64,000 nucleotides of DNA from Verpa conica (GCA_033030425.1 JAUFSD010000020.1:62001-126000), one strand, 5' to 3'; numbered from the stretch's first letter, positions 47,401 to 58,956 are shown. A program made the numbers and translations. Notes: a model not told the origin generated them from the sequence alone.

Positions 47401-48830
47401 GTATGGAGTGGTGTCGACCCAGAGGAGGTGTCCTGTGTATTCAAGTCAAGTCCGCCCAACATCCCGAAAAGTAAATCTAGTTCCGCAGTCTTTCCCGCCA
47501 TACATAACTGATGTAAAATAGTTTGGCCGAAGTCGTTTTGTGGACCAAGGTGGACTTTGGCGCTTTTGAGTAGCCCTAATAACTGCAGATGAGAGTTATG
47601 TAACGCTGCCCGCAATGCCGTCATCCCATAATATTGTGCTGGAGGTTCATTGGCATCAGCCTGATGATCATCAAGCAAGAGTTTGGCTACCTCCAAGTGT
47701 TCGCCCTGTACTGCAGCCTGTAATGCTGTCCTGCCAGCGGCGGTCGATGGGGGCGCATTGACAAGGGCCCCAGCTTCTATGAGTAACTTAACCACATCTA
47801 GGTGCCCACCTCCTGCCGCTGCCTGCAACGCTGTCCTTCCAGAGGCTGTTGCTGGGGGTGCGTTAACATCGGCATTGGCATCTATCAGGAGCTTCGCAAT
47901 GTCAAGATATCCCCCCTCTGCCGCTGCCTGTAATGCTGTTCTCCCAGCGACTATTGCCGGGGGCGCATTGATGTCAGCCTTAACATATCTGGGCGGTTTT
48001 ATTGCCTCTTGGCATTGATTCTCAGCGGGTCCGTGTGTAGAGGGTGATTCATCTCCCGGTTCGGCATTTATCGATGGTTCTTCCGGGTGTTGACTATCTG
48101 CCATTTCTTGTGGTATTGATGCACTCTTTTCGATCCCTGACTCTTCCGGTGGCTCCTGTAGGCTTTCGTCTGGTCCTGTGTGCTGTGATTGTGACTGCGT
48201 AGTATCAGCTCCTCCCGGATCTACTGGTAACACCTCCTGATCTTCATCTCCTTCCTCTGCTTCTACAATGGTTTCGAGCGGTGGGGATGTGAATGAACTG
48301 ATAGCTGTATTAGGATCTAGCAATAGCTTAACTAGCTCCAGGTGGCCTTTCCCTGCAGCTGCCTGCAATGCTGTTCTCCCAAACACCCCGGCAGGTAACC
48401 CGTTCACAGCAGCACCAGCCTTTATGAGCATGGTCACCATCTCGAGATCTCCATTATCTGCCGCTGTTTGGAGTGCTGTTCTTGTGATATCACTCCATCG
48501 ATACCATTGTCCAAGGCCTTCATACAACACAAAGACGTGGTCTTTGCTGAGGTGTTTCACCTCCGCTGTCCCGTTATTAAATAACCCAATCGATGGAAGA
48601 AACCGTGTCTCGAGATATGCCCCATTTTTAATATGGTCCGCTACAGCGGCATGGTTTCCTGCCGCTACGTCCCACAACAACTGGTCACTCCGCAACAGCC
48701 ACCTTTCACCCCATAGCATAGACCACATGTGGTCCATAGTGTCTTCTAGTGCGAATAACAACAGCAGCCAAATATGTATGGCCTCGTGATAGAGGATGGT
48801 CGGTAGAGTATCTAGGTAAGACCTACGCAT
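44421..48830 (-). CDS. Ankyrin-repeat / CorA-like cation channel fusion, eight exons
   Basis: Model: exons 46296-48830, 46003-46240, 45594-45952, 45141-45516, 44980-45053, 44893-44922, 44718-44840 and 44421-44651, 1321 aa. Introns are 55, 50, 77, 87, 57, 52 and 66 nt; the 87-nt intron acceptor is the least certain. Residues about 45-790 hold roughly 18 ankyrin repeats (GRTALQAAA..., then GSTPLHLAV...), split by an acidic Ser/Pro/Glu linker. A globular part follows, then helices typical of the CorA stalk. TM1 is RLTWISIVFLPLSFV, assembled from three exons, and ends in GIFGMN with the GMN selectivity motif (1208-1210). TM2 is WYFAFALPIMTLVIITWILF. CorA channels move Mg2+ and other divalent cations. 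Ankyrin-CorA fusions are known in fungi; their regulation is unclear. The extreme N-terminus and start are uncertain. Confidence 0.82.
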
Positions 48831-51189
48831 CGGTTAGCATCGTGACCCGCAAGTACTTACATTTATTTATTTTTGTAGGTAGGGCAAAATAATTTCTTTG
48901 GAAACCCACGCTGATAGACAACTGAGAGATGAGGAGGAACGTGTAGTATGGGTTGTGCGCACACTTGTGATACGGTTGATAGCAGTAGGGTAGAAGACTC
49001 TGAATTAAATAGGTGAGGCTGCGCATCTTACATTGGCAGGTATGACATATCAGATAATGCATGTTTCAATCCCACCAATCGAAGGTACGCCTTACCAAGT
49101 CATGTCAGAAAACACCCCTCCCCATCCCCAATCCCAAGCGAGGTGTTGAATCAAGGAACGTGCAGGTGACCTGAGACATACGCCTTACCGGGGGTCCACT
49201 AAACTTTGGTGGTGCAACTGATCTGATCCTTGCCCCGATCCTCACGGACCCACTCGTGTCATCCAGCCCGAGAGAGGCCCCGGTTCAAGGAAGCCGGGAG
49301 TCGGGATCTACAAAGCTTGGCAGACCCAGCACGGCGGGCTCCGAATTCAGGCAGCTGTATACCGCCAAGTCCAATCGGCGCATACACCGAGGTTGGCGCA
49401 ACCCACGAACTAAGCGACACCCGCATACGAGACACTCAGATTCTGCTGTTGCAGGGATCTATACGCATACATTATTGTCTCAGCGTATCAGCTCTGCGCA
49501 CATCAGTTCGGCGAGCTCCCGCGCAGGAAATAGTTGACTCCATTTCTGAAATAATGCGGGGCTCGCGTAACCTGAACATGCAGATTCATCATACAATTAT
49601 ATTCGTTAGATAAGGTGTCTTAGGTGGAGAAAAGGTGTCTCGGTAAGTGAGAATACAATTTCATAAGCGGGGTCAATGGCTTGTAGCCTCGTTTTGCCGC
49701 AGCGATAGCCAAGCACGGATGAATCTGTAAATCTCGCTTCGTCTGAATATTCTACAGAAAATACTCGTCAGCAAAGATTGCATTAAGTACTTATGGCTAT
49801 AGAGATTAAACCTTTAATCGGACCTCTATCTCCGCCAAAGGATAAACACCACACACCGAGTCGCCAAAAAGGCTGCGGGTGGCGTTTCTCAGAGTTCGTC
49901 GCTAAGCGGCTGTTTACCGAGGCACCGGTAGTTGGAGAACAAGAAGTGCTGAAGGGGTGCCAACACTAAAGGCATAGATGATGATATCTAGCGACCTAAA
50001 ATAGATATATAGAAGGGTTTTCTCTCTTCTCACTGTAGCAGCCCTCCAGGATATCTGTTCACCATAACTTGACTCAAACCCCTGTACGTAGTATTGAATG
50101 TTACATTAGATGGCCTCTATCAGGTTAGGAATCATCCGCTTTCTACAACTAATACTGTTTTGGCAATGTTGAATGGGGAGCCTAAGAATGTTGGTACTAG
50201 CAGTGTGGAACTGGTTACGATACTATACGTTGACGCACGACTCTCGTGATAACTCATATTGCAGAATAACCCTAACCCTTGGATTTCCCGGCCTGTGGGT
50301 GATTATATTTCTTCCAGCTTTTAACCTTCAAACCCTAGGGCAAAAATATGTAACATTGATAGCTATAAGCATAGTATGTATACAGTACAACTGCCTTATA
50401 AAGATATTTTCAATAAGGATATTGTTAGCGGGGCGCCTTAGGTAGGGTCTCACTAGGCGATCTTTGGTAGTGTCTCTGCCTTAGGCCTTCTTGATTAGGT
50501 TAGGATACTATCTCTATTAGAATATACTTCCTGCTTCCATGCGTAACTGTGTATCCCTCTATGGCGATTGCACTATACCTAAAATATTGCTGTTTATAAG
50601 CGGTGAGTAGGGTCGGGTTGAATTGGAATGGAGACATTTCTAAATGAGTACAAAAACTAGAATGGGATTACTCATTCATCATTTTACATTCCCATCTGCA
50701 CTATGTTATTCTTTCGCTTTATTAAGAATCAATCGATTTCATAACCTACAGGGTTAGGGTTCGGAATAAAACTGATAGAATGAGTGAATCAATCGAGCCT
50801 ACCCGCCAAAAAAACCAAAAACACAACGTATTAAGAACAAAATTTAAAAGAGAAAGGCTAGCTCATGTTAACTAGTTAAATAGAAGACCTTCTGTTGTGA
50901 TTGTATTTTGTCTCGGCCGAAACGAGGGATGTTAATGATGGCCGGAGGAGTATGTGACATGTGAATGGTCCGTATTCTTATAGTATTATTACCACTCAAT
51001 AGCAATCGATACCAGGTTCGGATATAATGGGTAAGTATAGCAATATTACTTCTATTGTTCTATATTCCAATCAAAGGGTATAAATACGTCTATCGGACAC
51101 CCATCTTCTGATATTTTCTCCACACCTCAACCCTACGCGAACTCTAAAAAGCAGACCTTCATTTCACTTGTCCTCCCGAGAGCCAAACA
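48831..51189. other. Intergenic, no gene recognised
   Basis: A GC-rich patch (49220-49560) is open in two plus frames but matches nothing known. From about 50260 on, the sequence (telomere-like motif at 50268, another at 50751, TATAAATA at 51079) parallels that upstream of the paralogue at 53215, marking the 5' part of a duplicated unit. Confidence 0.4.
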
Positions 51190-51570
51190 ATGAATCCAAG
51201 GCGAATACTAACAAAACTGGAGCTGTTTGCTTTACCCACAGATGAATACCTTTCCCAAATCAAATACTACATTCTAGACATACAGTACCTCGCCATAGAT
51301 ATTGCAATCTTAGCTTCTACACCAGAGTCCTTATTGAACCTGAAAACTAGGAACAGAATGAGAATCCACATAAAAGGCAGGAAGGCTTTTGCAGCATTCG
51401 TTGCGGTGATCAAAGAGGGTAACGCGCTGATGCATCTATCTATGAGTGATGAGCACAATGGCTTTCTAGAATCAAGGACTGCCTATATTGATAGAATTGC
51501 GGTGCAAATGAATGAGGATATTGTTTCGCTTAAGATAATGATTGGACCGTATGGGGCGCAGATGGAGTGA
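51190..51570 (+). CDS. Small protein of a local tandem family, copy 1
   Basis: A 126-aa single-exon protein I cannot assign to a known family. It looks all-helical: no signal peptide, no membrane segment, charged and Leu/Ile-rich. Shared landmarks with the copy at 54545 are the TDEYLSQI/TEEYLSIT start, TRNRMRIHIKGRKAF/TRNKMRIHIQSAKNF, AFVAVIK, MSD and a closing SLKIMIGPYGAQME/SLKLLIEPYGEKME. A good TATAAATA sits 111 bp upstream of the start, with a C-rich, CCTCAACCC-type leader also found in the other copies. Coding identity is kept over the whole length while flanks vary, which suggests a real protein. A soluble four-helix or coiled-coil fold is a guess. Confidence 0.7.
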   Translation: MNPRRILTKLELFALPTDEYLSQIKYYILDIQYLAIDIAILASTPESLLNLKTRNRMRIHIKGRKAFAAFVAVIKEGNALMHLSMSDEHNGFLESRTAYIDRIAVQMNEDIVSLKIMIGPYGAQME

Positions 51571-53214
51571 TTCGCTCGTTTCCTTTTCATTTGTCTTTTT
51601 TTCTCTAACTCGATCTAGGTATTTATTGCTACGCTAGCTTTTCCTGTTCTCCCCATGGTTAAAGTATAGGTTTCTTGTGGTCTCTCTACACTTATTATTC
51701 TTAACGGATCATGTCCGAGTGATTTTTCGGTGGTAGTAGACACTTATTTTGTGGACCAAGGGATTAATTTTCTACTGTCCGGAATGACTTATGTACAAAT
51801 GGGTTCAGAATAGTTCTACTCTATGATTAGAGTTTTTTCGATCATTCCATTTCCATGTATTTCTTTGTTTTTATACCTCCTTCATATATATTCCCTTAGC
51901 AAGACATCAATTCACTTATTAGCGAAATCATTACTACCGCACTCCCTATGAACCTCGTAATAGGATTTGAGCCGGTGAAATCGAGGTAACTAACGGAGAA
52001 GCTAAACGTTTTCCATCACTCATAGAAGATATGGCGTGATTGAGATGCGATCGGCACTAGAATTCAAGTCTAGGTCAACATGACCGGCCAGCTCTAGCAT
52101 CGTTCGAGACGTAGTTCAATACCTTATAGGTTTCCGGGGTAGCTTTAATATCGGTTATGCATGTTATCTCGTCCGCCCCCGGGATGTATGAATAGCTCTA
52201 GTGATTTGACCAACTCGAACTCCAGACCACTCCACTGAATCGGCCCAGTCAATTTGTATGAGGATTATTTGAGGGGGTTTTAGAACACGTGTATGGTAGA
52301 TATATCACTTGGCTTATCACGAGACCGGCATTGTGTAAATATACATAGACTTTGGCTGCCTAACACTATTTTGACTGACGATTCTTACGATACTATAGGA
52401 TAACCTAGCCGGAGCACACCTGTCCATTATCCACCCCCAGAATAACCCTAACCCTTATGTTTCTTTCGTCATGTTGGGATCGTATATCATCTAGTCCTCA
52501 TACCTAACACTCTAGGTAAAGAAATGTGGAACATTTATAGCTAGATTAATATTATAGTAAACTATTTACAAGCGGCGAAGAACAAAGAAAACAAAATTGA
52601 ATGGGATAGGGATATTTTAATATATAGGGATAGGGGCATAATTAATATAAAGATTGCTTAGAATTTTACACTTACTATCTAATCTTCGCTTTTACTATTA
52701 TTTACTACTTTGTGCACACACATGGAGTTCTATAATAAATCTGCCATCTCATAACTATCTGGGTTAGGGTTTAAAGTGAGTATGACTAAGCATTATAAAC
52801 GACGTATCCCCAGGACCACAAGAGTATCTTTTTTTTTTTTTTTGTTTTATTCAATAAATACATGAACCTTTCGGTTATGGTATTCATCCACTTCCAGCCT
52901 TTGCTCTAACCGTTCACCACAAGCTCCACAAGAGTATCTGATACGACGGTCTGTAAGATACCGTTACGTTACTCTGAGCCGAGACATGGAATGCATAGGA
53001 TAAGCAGGTATCAGTAAGCGCTCCGTAGTATCATTTACTCCCGCTTTTAACTAATTTGAGTAATTGATAGAATAGGTTCTTCTATTAACCATATACCCAC
53101 AAAAATGTGTATAAATTCACCCGGTTAGTGCCTACTCCTTCCCTCTTCACATCTCAACCATACACAACCCCTTCCAAAACCCCTCATCACAGAACCACAC
53201 CCGAACATCTCACA
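51571..53214. other. Intergenic between paralogues
   Basis: Contains the 3' flank of copy 1, and from about 52440 the same upstream module as at 50260 (telomere-like motifs at 52444 and 52761). A small LINE insertion at 52816-52939 is listed separately. Confidence 0.45.
52816..52939 (-). mobile_element. Truncated LINE 3' end with 14-bp target duplication
   Basis: CCACAAGAGTATCT occurs at 52816-52829 and 52926-52939. Between them, on the minus strand, is about 80 bp nearly identical to the 3' end of the insertion at 40690 (GTTAGAGCAAAGGCTGGAAG...) followed by an A-rich tail. Confidence 0.8.
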
Positions 53215-53579
53215 ATGACTCCACCACCAACAAAAGACAGGCTACTTTCTGTATCCACAGAGGAATACCTTCCCTGGATGAAATATTTCAGTTTAGTCTT
53301 AGAATTTCTCAATTATAGTATAGTCCGAGAACTAGGGCCACGAGACAAAACCCCATTAAAATTGACTACCAAAAATAGAATGGGAACGTAAAGAGCTATA
53401 TACCATTCGTTGTGATAATCGAAGAGGTTAACGAGATGAGGCGCCCGTCGATGAGCCCTACGCAGAAAAAGACCCTACAATAAATCATGGACTCGATTGG
53501 TGAAAATATGAAGCCGGTCAATAATAATGCTAAACGTCTTGAACAGGTGGTTACGCTAGATGCGAAGAAGATTGGGTGA
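53215..53579 (+). pseudogene. Small-protein family, copy 2 (broken)
   Basis: The N-terminal half is intact and close to the 54545 copy (STEEYLPWMKYF, then LTTKNRMGT), but a stop follows at about 53389. The rest is still alignable by DNA (GAGGCGCCCGTCGATGAGC matches the other copy) and is out of frame with several stops and small deletions. The C-terminal end GAAGAAGATTGGGTGATC matches the normal stop region. It could still give a 59-residue peptide. Confidence 0.7.
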
Positions 53580-53715
53580 TCTGTCCGCTGTGTTTATTTC
53601 TTTGTTTAGCACGGGTTAGGTATAACACCTCGCTTCTGAATGATGTTTTGTAGCTGGTTGAGGAGACGTATCTTAGGATATCTCTACGTGTATCTCTATT
53701 GGGTAGAGACTATAT

Positions 53716-53860
53716 TCGGGTTTTTTTTATTGTTTTTCTCAATAAATACATGGGCCAAGAGGGATATTGTATGACTATATCCAGGTGCTTTATTGGTTGT
53801 TTTTTTCCTTGTTTTGTGTTCTTTATTTTATCATTTGAGCCCTTAGCTATCATGACTTTG
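53716..53860 (-). mobile_element. LINE-type tail fragment
   Basis: On the minus strand the end GGCCCATGTATTTATTGAGAA plus an A-rich tail resembles the LINE 3' ends at 52.8 and 40.9 kb. It interrupts a 3' flank that is continuous in the paralogues (resuming at about GTCGGTGGTAGAGACGTG). Target duplication not clear. Confidence 0.45.
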
Positions 53861-54544
53861 TCGGTGGTAGAGACGTGTTCTTTAATCAAAGCATTGAATC
53901 TTTGCTGTAACTTCGTGTACGCTCTCCTTAGCATTGATATTAATATATTCACGAATAGAACCCACACACATCGTACCGCCTACCAATTGAGATACTTAGA
54001 TTTGTTTGATCGGAATGCTTGTCCGTGACTTTAGGGTACTATGTTCATTGTATTTATTCTATCGCTGAGCATTATACTGAGTCCCATTTCCACTAAATAT
54101 CTAGCCTACATCTCTACCCCTACCCTTATCGGTATATAATACTAGAGGACTTTCCAGATAGTTGTTATCACTTGCGTTGATTATTAACACAAAGTGAAAG
54201 CGTGCACCAGCGCCAAGAAATATGTCTTTTGAGTGATATGGGACCTACGAGAGTATCTAGTCATTGGCCTTAAGATACCACTGTGTTATGAGTTACTCTG
54301 AGCCAACACGCGGAATGCGGAGGATGAGCATTCTATCAGTAAGCACGTCCGTATCCCTACATACTCCCGGCGTTTGCTAGTTTGGGTAATGGATAGAATA
54401 GGTTCTTATATCACGGTACTTCTATTATATATGCACACAAAAAGTTGTATAAATTCCCTCACTCGTACCCTTCTTCTACACATCTCAGCCAACGCAAACT
54501 CCCACCAAAACACACCCTCGTAAACCACATCCAAACGTTTCGCA
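53861..54544. other. Intergenic between paralogues
   Basis: Carries the family 3' module (CGTACGCTCTCCTTAGC near 53920, also near 55130) and the promoter of the next copy with TATAAAT at 54448. Confidence 0.45.
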
Positions 54545-54919
54545 ATGAGTCCAACACCAACAAAGGCCGAGCTGCTTGCTGCATCCACGGAGGAGTACCT
54601 TTCCATAACTGCATCCTTTGTTCCAGCCATAGATTTCCTTACCGAGGATATACAAGAACTAGCGTCGCTATGCGAAACCGCGTCGAAACTGACTACTAGA
54701 AATAAAATGAGAATACACATTCAAAGTGCGAAGAATTTTATAGCGTTCGTTGCGGTAATCAAAGGGGTCAACGAGACGAAGCGCCCGTCGATGAGCGATG
54801 CGCAGAAAGTATCTCTGCAATCGGCCATGACCTCGATTGATGAATTTGTGGGGCAGATCAATGAGGGTGTTGATTCCCTTAAACTGTTGATTGAGCCATA
54901 TGGGGAGAAGATGGAGTGA
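54545..54919 (+). CDS. Small protein of a local tandem family, copy 3
   Basis: A 124-aa single-exon protein, the best-kept member with copy 1. It is predicted to be helical throughout, with no signal peptide, membrane segment or Cys cluster (one Cys). Motifs shared by the family: TEEYLSIT near the start, MRIHIQSAKNFIAFVAVIK in the middle, RPSMSDA followed by an amphipathic helix, and LIEPYGEKME at the end. The promoter has TATAAAT 97 bp upstream and a C/A-rich leader (CCCACCAAAACACACCC). It lies between a broken copy and a diverged copy in the same orientation. Function unknown. Confidence 0.72.
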   Translation: MSPTPTKAELLAASTEEYLSITASFVPAIDFLTEDIQELASLCETASKLTTRNKMRIHIQSAKNFIAFVAVIKGVNETKRPSMSDAQKVSLQSAMTSIDEFVGQINEGVDSLKLLIEPYGEKME

Positions 54920-56794
54920 TCCACTCGTTGTGTTTATCTCCTTATTCCTCTGGGTTGAGTGTGACATTTCGCTGCTGCATGGTGTTTTTTTGCTACTTGA
55001 GGGGTGTAACGGGTATGTCTTTGGGTCTTTTCATGTGCAGTTGAGGCTAGATTCGGGCGTTTTATGGATAGTGGTGGATGTTTGTTTTTCTTGGTTAAGG
55101 CATTGATTTTCTACTGCGTCTTCGCGTACGCTCTCCTTAGCCGGATATCAATTAATCCACCATGAAACCCTTACCCCCTATCATATGACCCAGTAATAAG
55201 AAGACCTAGAAGTGTCGGATTGGGGGACTTGTCTGTGACATTAGGTCACCCTGTTTATGGCATTTATTGGATCAGTGATTTGTTTAACTGTAATATTTTG
55301 TTTCCAGACTCTATAAAACCCCTATCAACTACTCATCCTGTAGGCTGGAGCGTAACCTACTTCTTTTTACAGCTCTCTATTACGGTGGCCATTGGCCAAC
55401 CGCCACCAGTATTGCTACTCCTACCCATTGAGTTTCGCCCAGAGCTTTACTAACTCCCGTTTCCTCGAAATGTTGGCCCACATCTCTACGGCTGGATATA
55501 TGATACCAGGAAACTTTCAGATTGTTTTTGTCACCCTCTTGATTATACACATCGGACAGAAATCACATTTGGCCACAAGACAACCATACGCAAATTAAGC
55601 GCAGCTGAGGTGCGATCGGCACTGCAATATATAGCGGATAACAACCTAACAGGCTGCTTTCCGTATTCTCGCAGCTGTGATTCCCTTAGGCTTATAATTT
55701 AATGATTTATACAATTATGAGATAAGTTTAATACCGGGAATGCATGTTACCGCACCCACCTATCCATGGCACATCACATCTAGCGGTACCCGCATTATGT
55801 CTCAATGACTGCTTGTGACCCAATCGAGTTCGAGGTTTTGGCCAAACCGCTGACTTTCATGTGAATTCATGTATGGTCAATTTATTCATTTATTCGACCT
55901 TTATTTGAGCAGTTTCATACAATTTGAGCACCGGGTATCACTCGACTAAGCCTAATCAGCGCCAAGGAATATGGCTTTTGAGTGATACATAGTGACTCGG
56001 TTCATCCCGTGAGGCTCCGCTCGCTTATGCAGGTACCACGCCAATCGTCTTATCCTGGGATAAGCTTATCTGAGCTACCTCGTCTACTTATCACGTCCCG
56101 TTATCTAATCTCATCTTACCCCATAACATCAGAAGCACAAACGGCAGTCAACATCCCATGTTAACCCAACAATAAATTCAATCACGTTTACAACTCAGCA
56201 TATTTAGCTTAGCACCCTCCCAATTTCATGGGGCATACTATGACCATCCGTGATAGAGAATACGAGTGACGTTAGGTGACCAAGCCCTGCCCTGCGCACG
56301 AGCCTTGAAAAGATAAGTGGCTACATTTGATGAAACTGGGGTCCCCTCTGGGGCTCACTGGCGAAGATGACTGAGCCTCTCTCCTCTGGTTCTCCTAGAG
56401 AACCCTAATCCACGAGAGTGGTAGACAACCCTAATCCACTAGGGTCAATGATAGTTTATTATTATTCTGTAGAGGGAGTGGAACGACTACGGTCACAAGA
56501 CTAGGGATACGAGTGACGACCTATGTCTAGTACACACCGACCGGCAAAGATGAATGATGCACTACCGCGTCGGCCAAAGATACGTACTCTGGTGCTGGAC
56601 CTTAATATTACCCAGCACTAAAACCCACGTTACGCCAGAACGAATGCTGCTCACGTAACTCGCTTGTCGTTTGGCATATTTGCTGCTGGTTCCAGCCCAT
56701 TCACAGAACGTTACTAGCCAATACTACCCCTCATTCCCCTTGGACGGAGGAGTATGCTATCGGTATTCCAATAATACTATCTCCTCCGAATGTA
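54920..56794. other. Intergenic between paralogues, repeats
   Basis: Family 3' module at 55100-55150. The block near 56010-56060 (GTGAGGCTCCGCTCGCTTATGCAGGTACC) recurs at 58015-58045. The segment 56336-56460 is the second copy of the dispersed repeat at 8878. No gene recognised. Confidence 0.45.
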
Positions 56795-56968
56795 CAGCGC
56801 AGTCGCCCTATAAGACGTCGGGCTATAAGAATATTCGCCTTATAAGAATACGTGTTCAGAACCAGACATGGGGTATTTTATGGACACTAGTGTTCCCGTA
56901 TAAGAATATCTTCTCTATAAGAATAGATGTACGCTCTATTTTAATGTTCTTATAGAGCGACTATGCTG
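56795..56968. mobile_element. Pogo/Tigger-like MITE, copy 2
   Basis: Ends CAGCGCAGTCGC and GCGACTATGCTG are imperfect inverted repeats, with TATAAGAATA-type subterminal boxes inside and TA on both sides. The paralogous segment near 58180 (after TTCCTTCAAATAC) lacks it, giving a related empty site. Confidence 0.75.
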
Positions 56969-57177
56969 TAATACGTATTAGTAACGGATTGAATAGACAC
57001 TCAAGCCAAGATAAATTCTATCTTAAATTTACTACCTAGGGTATAAATACACCTATCCAGCGCCCTAGTTCAGCTCCTCCAGCTTTCTCCACATCTCAAC
57101 TACACGCAACCACTCACCAAAATTCTCCTTCATAAAGCCACACCCGAACGTTCTACTGCTCTTCCTGTTACCAAAAG

Positions 57178-57582
57178 ATGAGTGCAACACGAGAAATAAA
57201 CCAACTAGTTGTTTCAACTTGTCAGGACTACGTTTACATCCTGATGACACTTGTTCTACAGATAGGTTCCCAAGTCAATGGTGTAGAAAAGTCATCATTG
57301 GAAATGAAAACCGCGCCGACATCAGATGCTAAAGAAACGTTGAGTGAATATTTCAAAGAGGCAGTCTCTCTTTTAGCGTTTACTTCGCAGGTCATAGAGC
57401 TTAACGAGCCGATGTTTCCTATAAAGAAGGATGCGCAGGATGCATTGTTTGCCAAGACAGGGTCTAGGCCGATGAGCGATGCTGAGAATGAAGATCTACA
57501 ACTTGCGGTAAATACTATTAGTAGATTTAAGGAGCGGATAAACGTGAGTATTGCTGGTTTTCCGGTAATGTTTTGGGAGTGA
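57178..57582 (+). CDS. Small protein of a local tandem family, copy 4 (diverged)
   Basis: A 134-aa single-exon protein. Overall similarity to copies 1 and 3 is weak, but it shares gene position within the unit, TATAAATA (57042) about 136 bp upstream, the CACATCTCAACTACACGCAACC leader and a core around RPMSDAENEDLQLAVNTI matching RPSMSDA...LQSAMTSI. The C-terminal PYG..ME motif is replaced by FPVMFWE. It is likely helical and soluble; function unknown. Confidence 0.6.
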   Translation: MSATREINQLVVSTCQDYVYILMTLVLQIGSQVNGVEKSSLEMKTAPTSDAKETLSEYFKEAVSLLAFTSQVIELNEPMFPIKKDAQDALFAKTGSRPMSDAENEDLQLAVNTISRFKERINVSIAGFPVMFWE

Positions 57583-58799
57583 AGAGGAGAATGTGGAGGG
57601 ATTCACCCGCTGTATTTCTTCCAATAATTTCCTCTGATAAAGCTCGACAGTTCTATACTGTGGTGTTTTCTTTTTTACTGCTATTAGAGATTTTATCCAT
57701 GTTCTTTGGCTTGTTATGGATATGTACTATCCAACCTAATGTTTGAATAATGACTAATCGCGACTCTTGTATTTTCATTTTTGTTCCGACCTCTCGTTTC
57801 TTCGCGTACTGACTCATTAGCTAGATATTAATTTATTTATCATCGAGATCTTTTCTATCCTATTGCCTAGTAATAAGAAGGTTTTAAGGGTCTTTAATCT
57901 CAGTATCCATTTGAGTTTCTGGCAAGACCACCGACTTGGTTTGGTTAGCTTGTATGAGGCAGTATGAACACTAGTTATCTCTTTTGTGTCATGTCTCAGT
58001 TCTACGGCTCAACCCGTGAGGCTCTGCTCGCTTATGCAGGTACCGCGCCAATGGTCATCTGCTAGGATAAGCTTATTCGATCTGACTCGCCTAGTGACAG
58101 CCACGACCACTAGTGTGGCAACCGCTTATTTCAACAACTCCCCAGTATGTTTTTGGTATTCCCATAACACTATTTCCTTCAAATACTAGTAATAAGTATT
58201 TATAATGGATAGAATGAACATTGGAAAGACACTTCTATTATAAATTCACAACATAGGGTATAAATATGCCTCTCCAGTGCCATTTGTTAAGACTAGGTTA
58301 TACACAGTCACTGTATAAGGTGGTCCTGGCTCCTGGACCTAACCCGACAACAGCAGGATAGTATTAGGGAGGGGCAATCCCCCTCCCCGGTTGATAGAAA
58401 CCATTACCGCTACACACTCCGACGGACGTTTATAAACCACACGGCGCGCAGCCCTCTGTATACAGACAACTATCGTGAGATTTCTACGACAGTTCAAACC
58501 CAAATCCCTAGACGATACAGAAGGTGAATCTCCCGCTATTCCCTACATTTGGAATTATATGCTAATTCATGATTCATACGGTACAGGGAAAGTCGATAGA
58601 CAAGCCATCACATCCGACGGGTAATCACGATGTCTAGTCTGTGCATCGCACGTCGCTTTGTCGACCTCAGTTACTGCCGCCAAGGTCTCCGCCGCGGATT
58701 CACTACCACTAGTTCGGTAGGTTTTAGCTGTTGGTGTTTGCGTAGCTATGCTAATCTGAGTTACTCGGGGAATAGCTGCCGATGACCATGATCCTGATA
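57583..58799. other. Intergenic with promoter of a replaced copy
   Basis: The family 3' module is at 57780-57840. At about 58255 the sequence AGGGTATAAATATGCC matches the promoters of the other copies, but the expected reading frame is missing and unrelated sequence follows. No further gene is seen. Confidence 0.45.
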
Positions 58800-58956
58800 T
58801 AGTAGGCCTCCGCTATAAGACTACGCTTGGGACCAAAATTTCGTATTCTTATAGACTACTTATTCTTATAGTGCATGCATATAGCCTACCTAAACCGACT
58901 ATGGGACCGGTGTACCGTATTCTTATAACGAGTATTCTCATAACGGGAGTGTACTG
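58800..58956. mobile_element. Pogo/Tigger-like MITE, copy 3
   Basis: Right end TATTCTTATAACGAG... to GGGAGTGTACTG is the inverted counterpart of the copy at 6818; the left end (TAGTAGGCCTCCGCTATAAG) is more degenerate. TA flanks at 58798-58799 and 58957-58958. Confidence 0.7.

Noticed and set aside
49230..49613. 127-codon plus frame.
   Set aside because: Arg/Ser-rich, two overlapping frames open in a GC patch, no recognisable domain.
53710..53967. 85-codon minus frame resembling a transposon protein tail.
   Set aside because: Chimeric: half lies in a LINE-type tail, half in the duplicated 3' module of the small-protein family.
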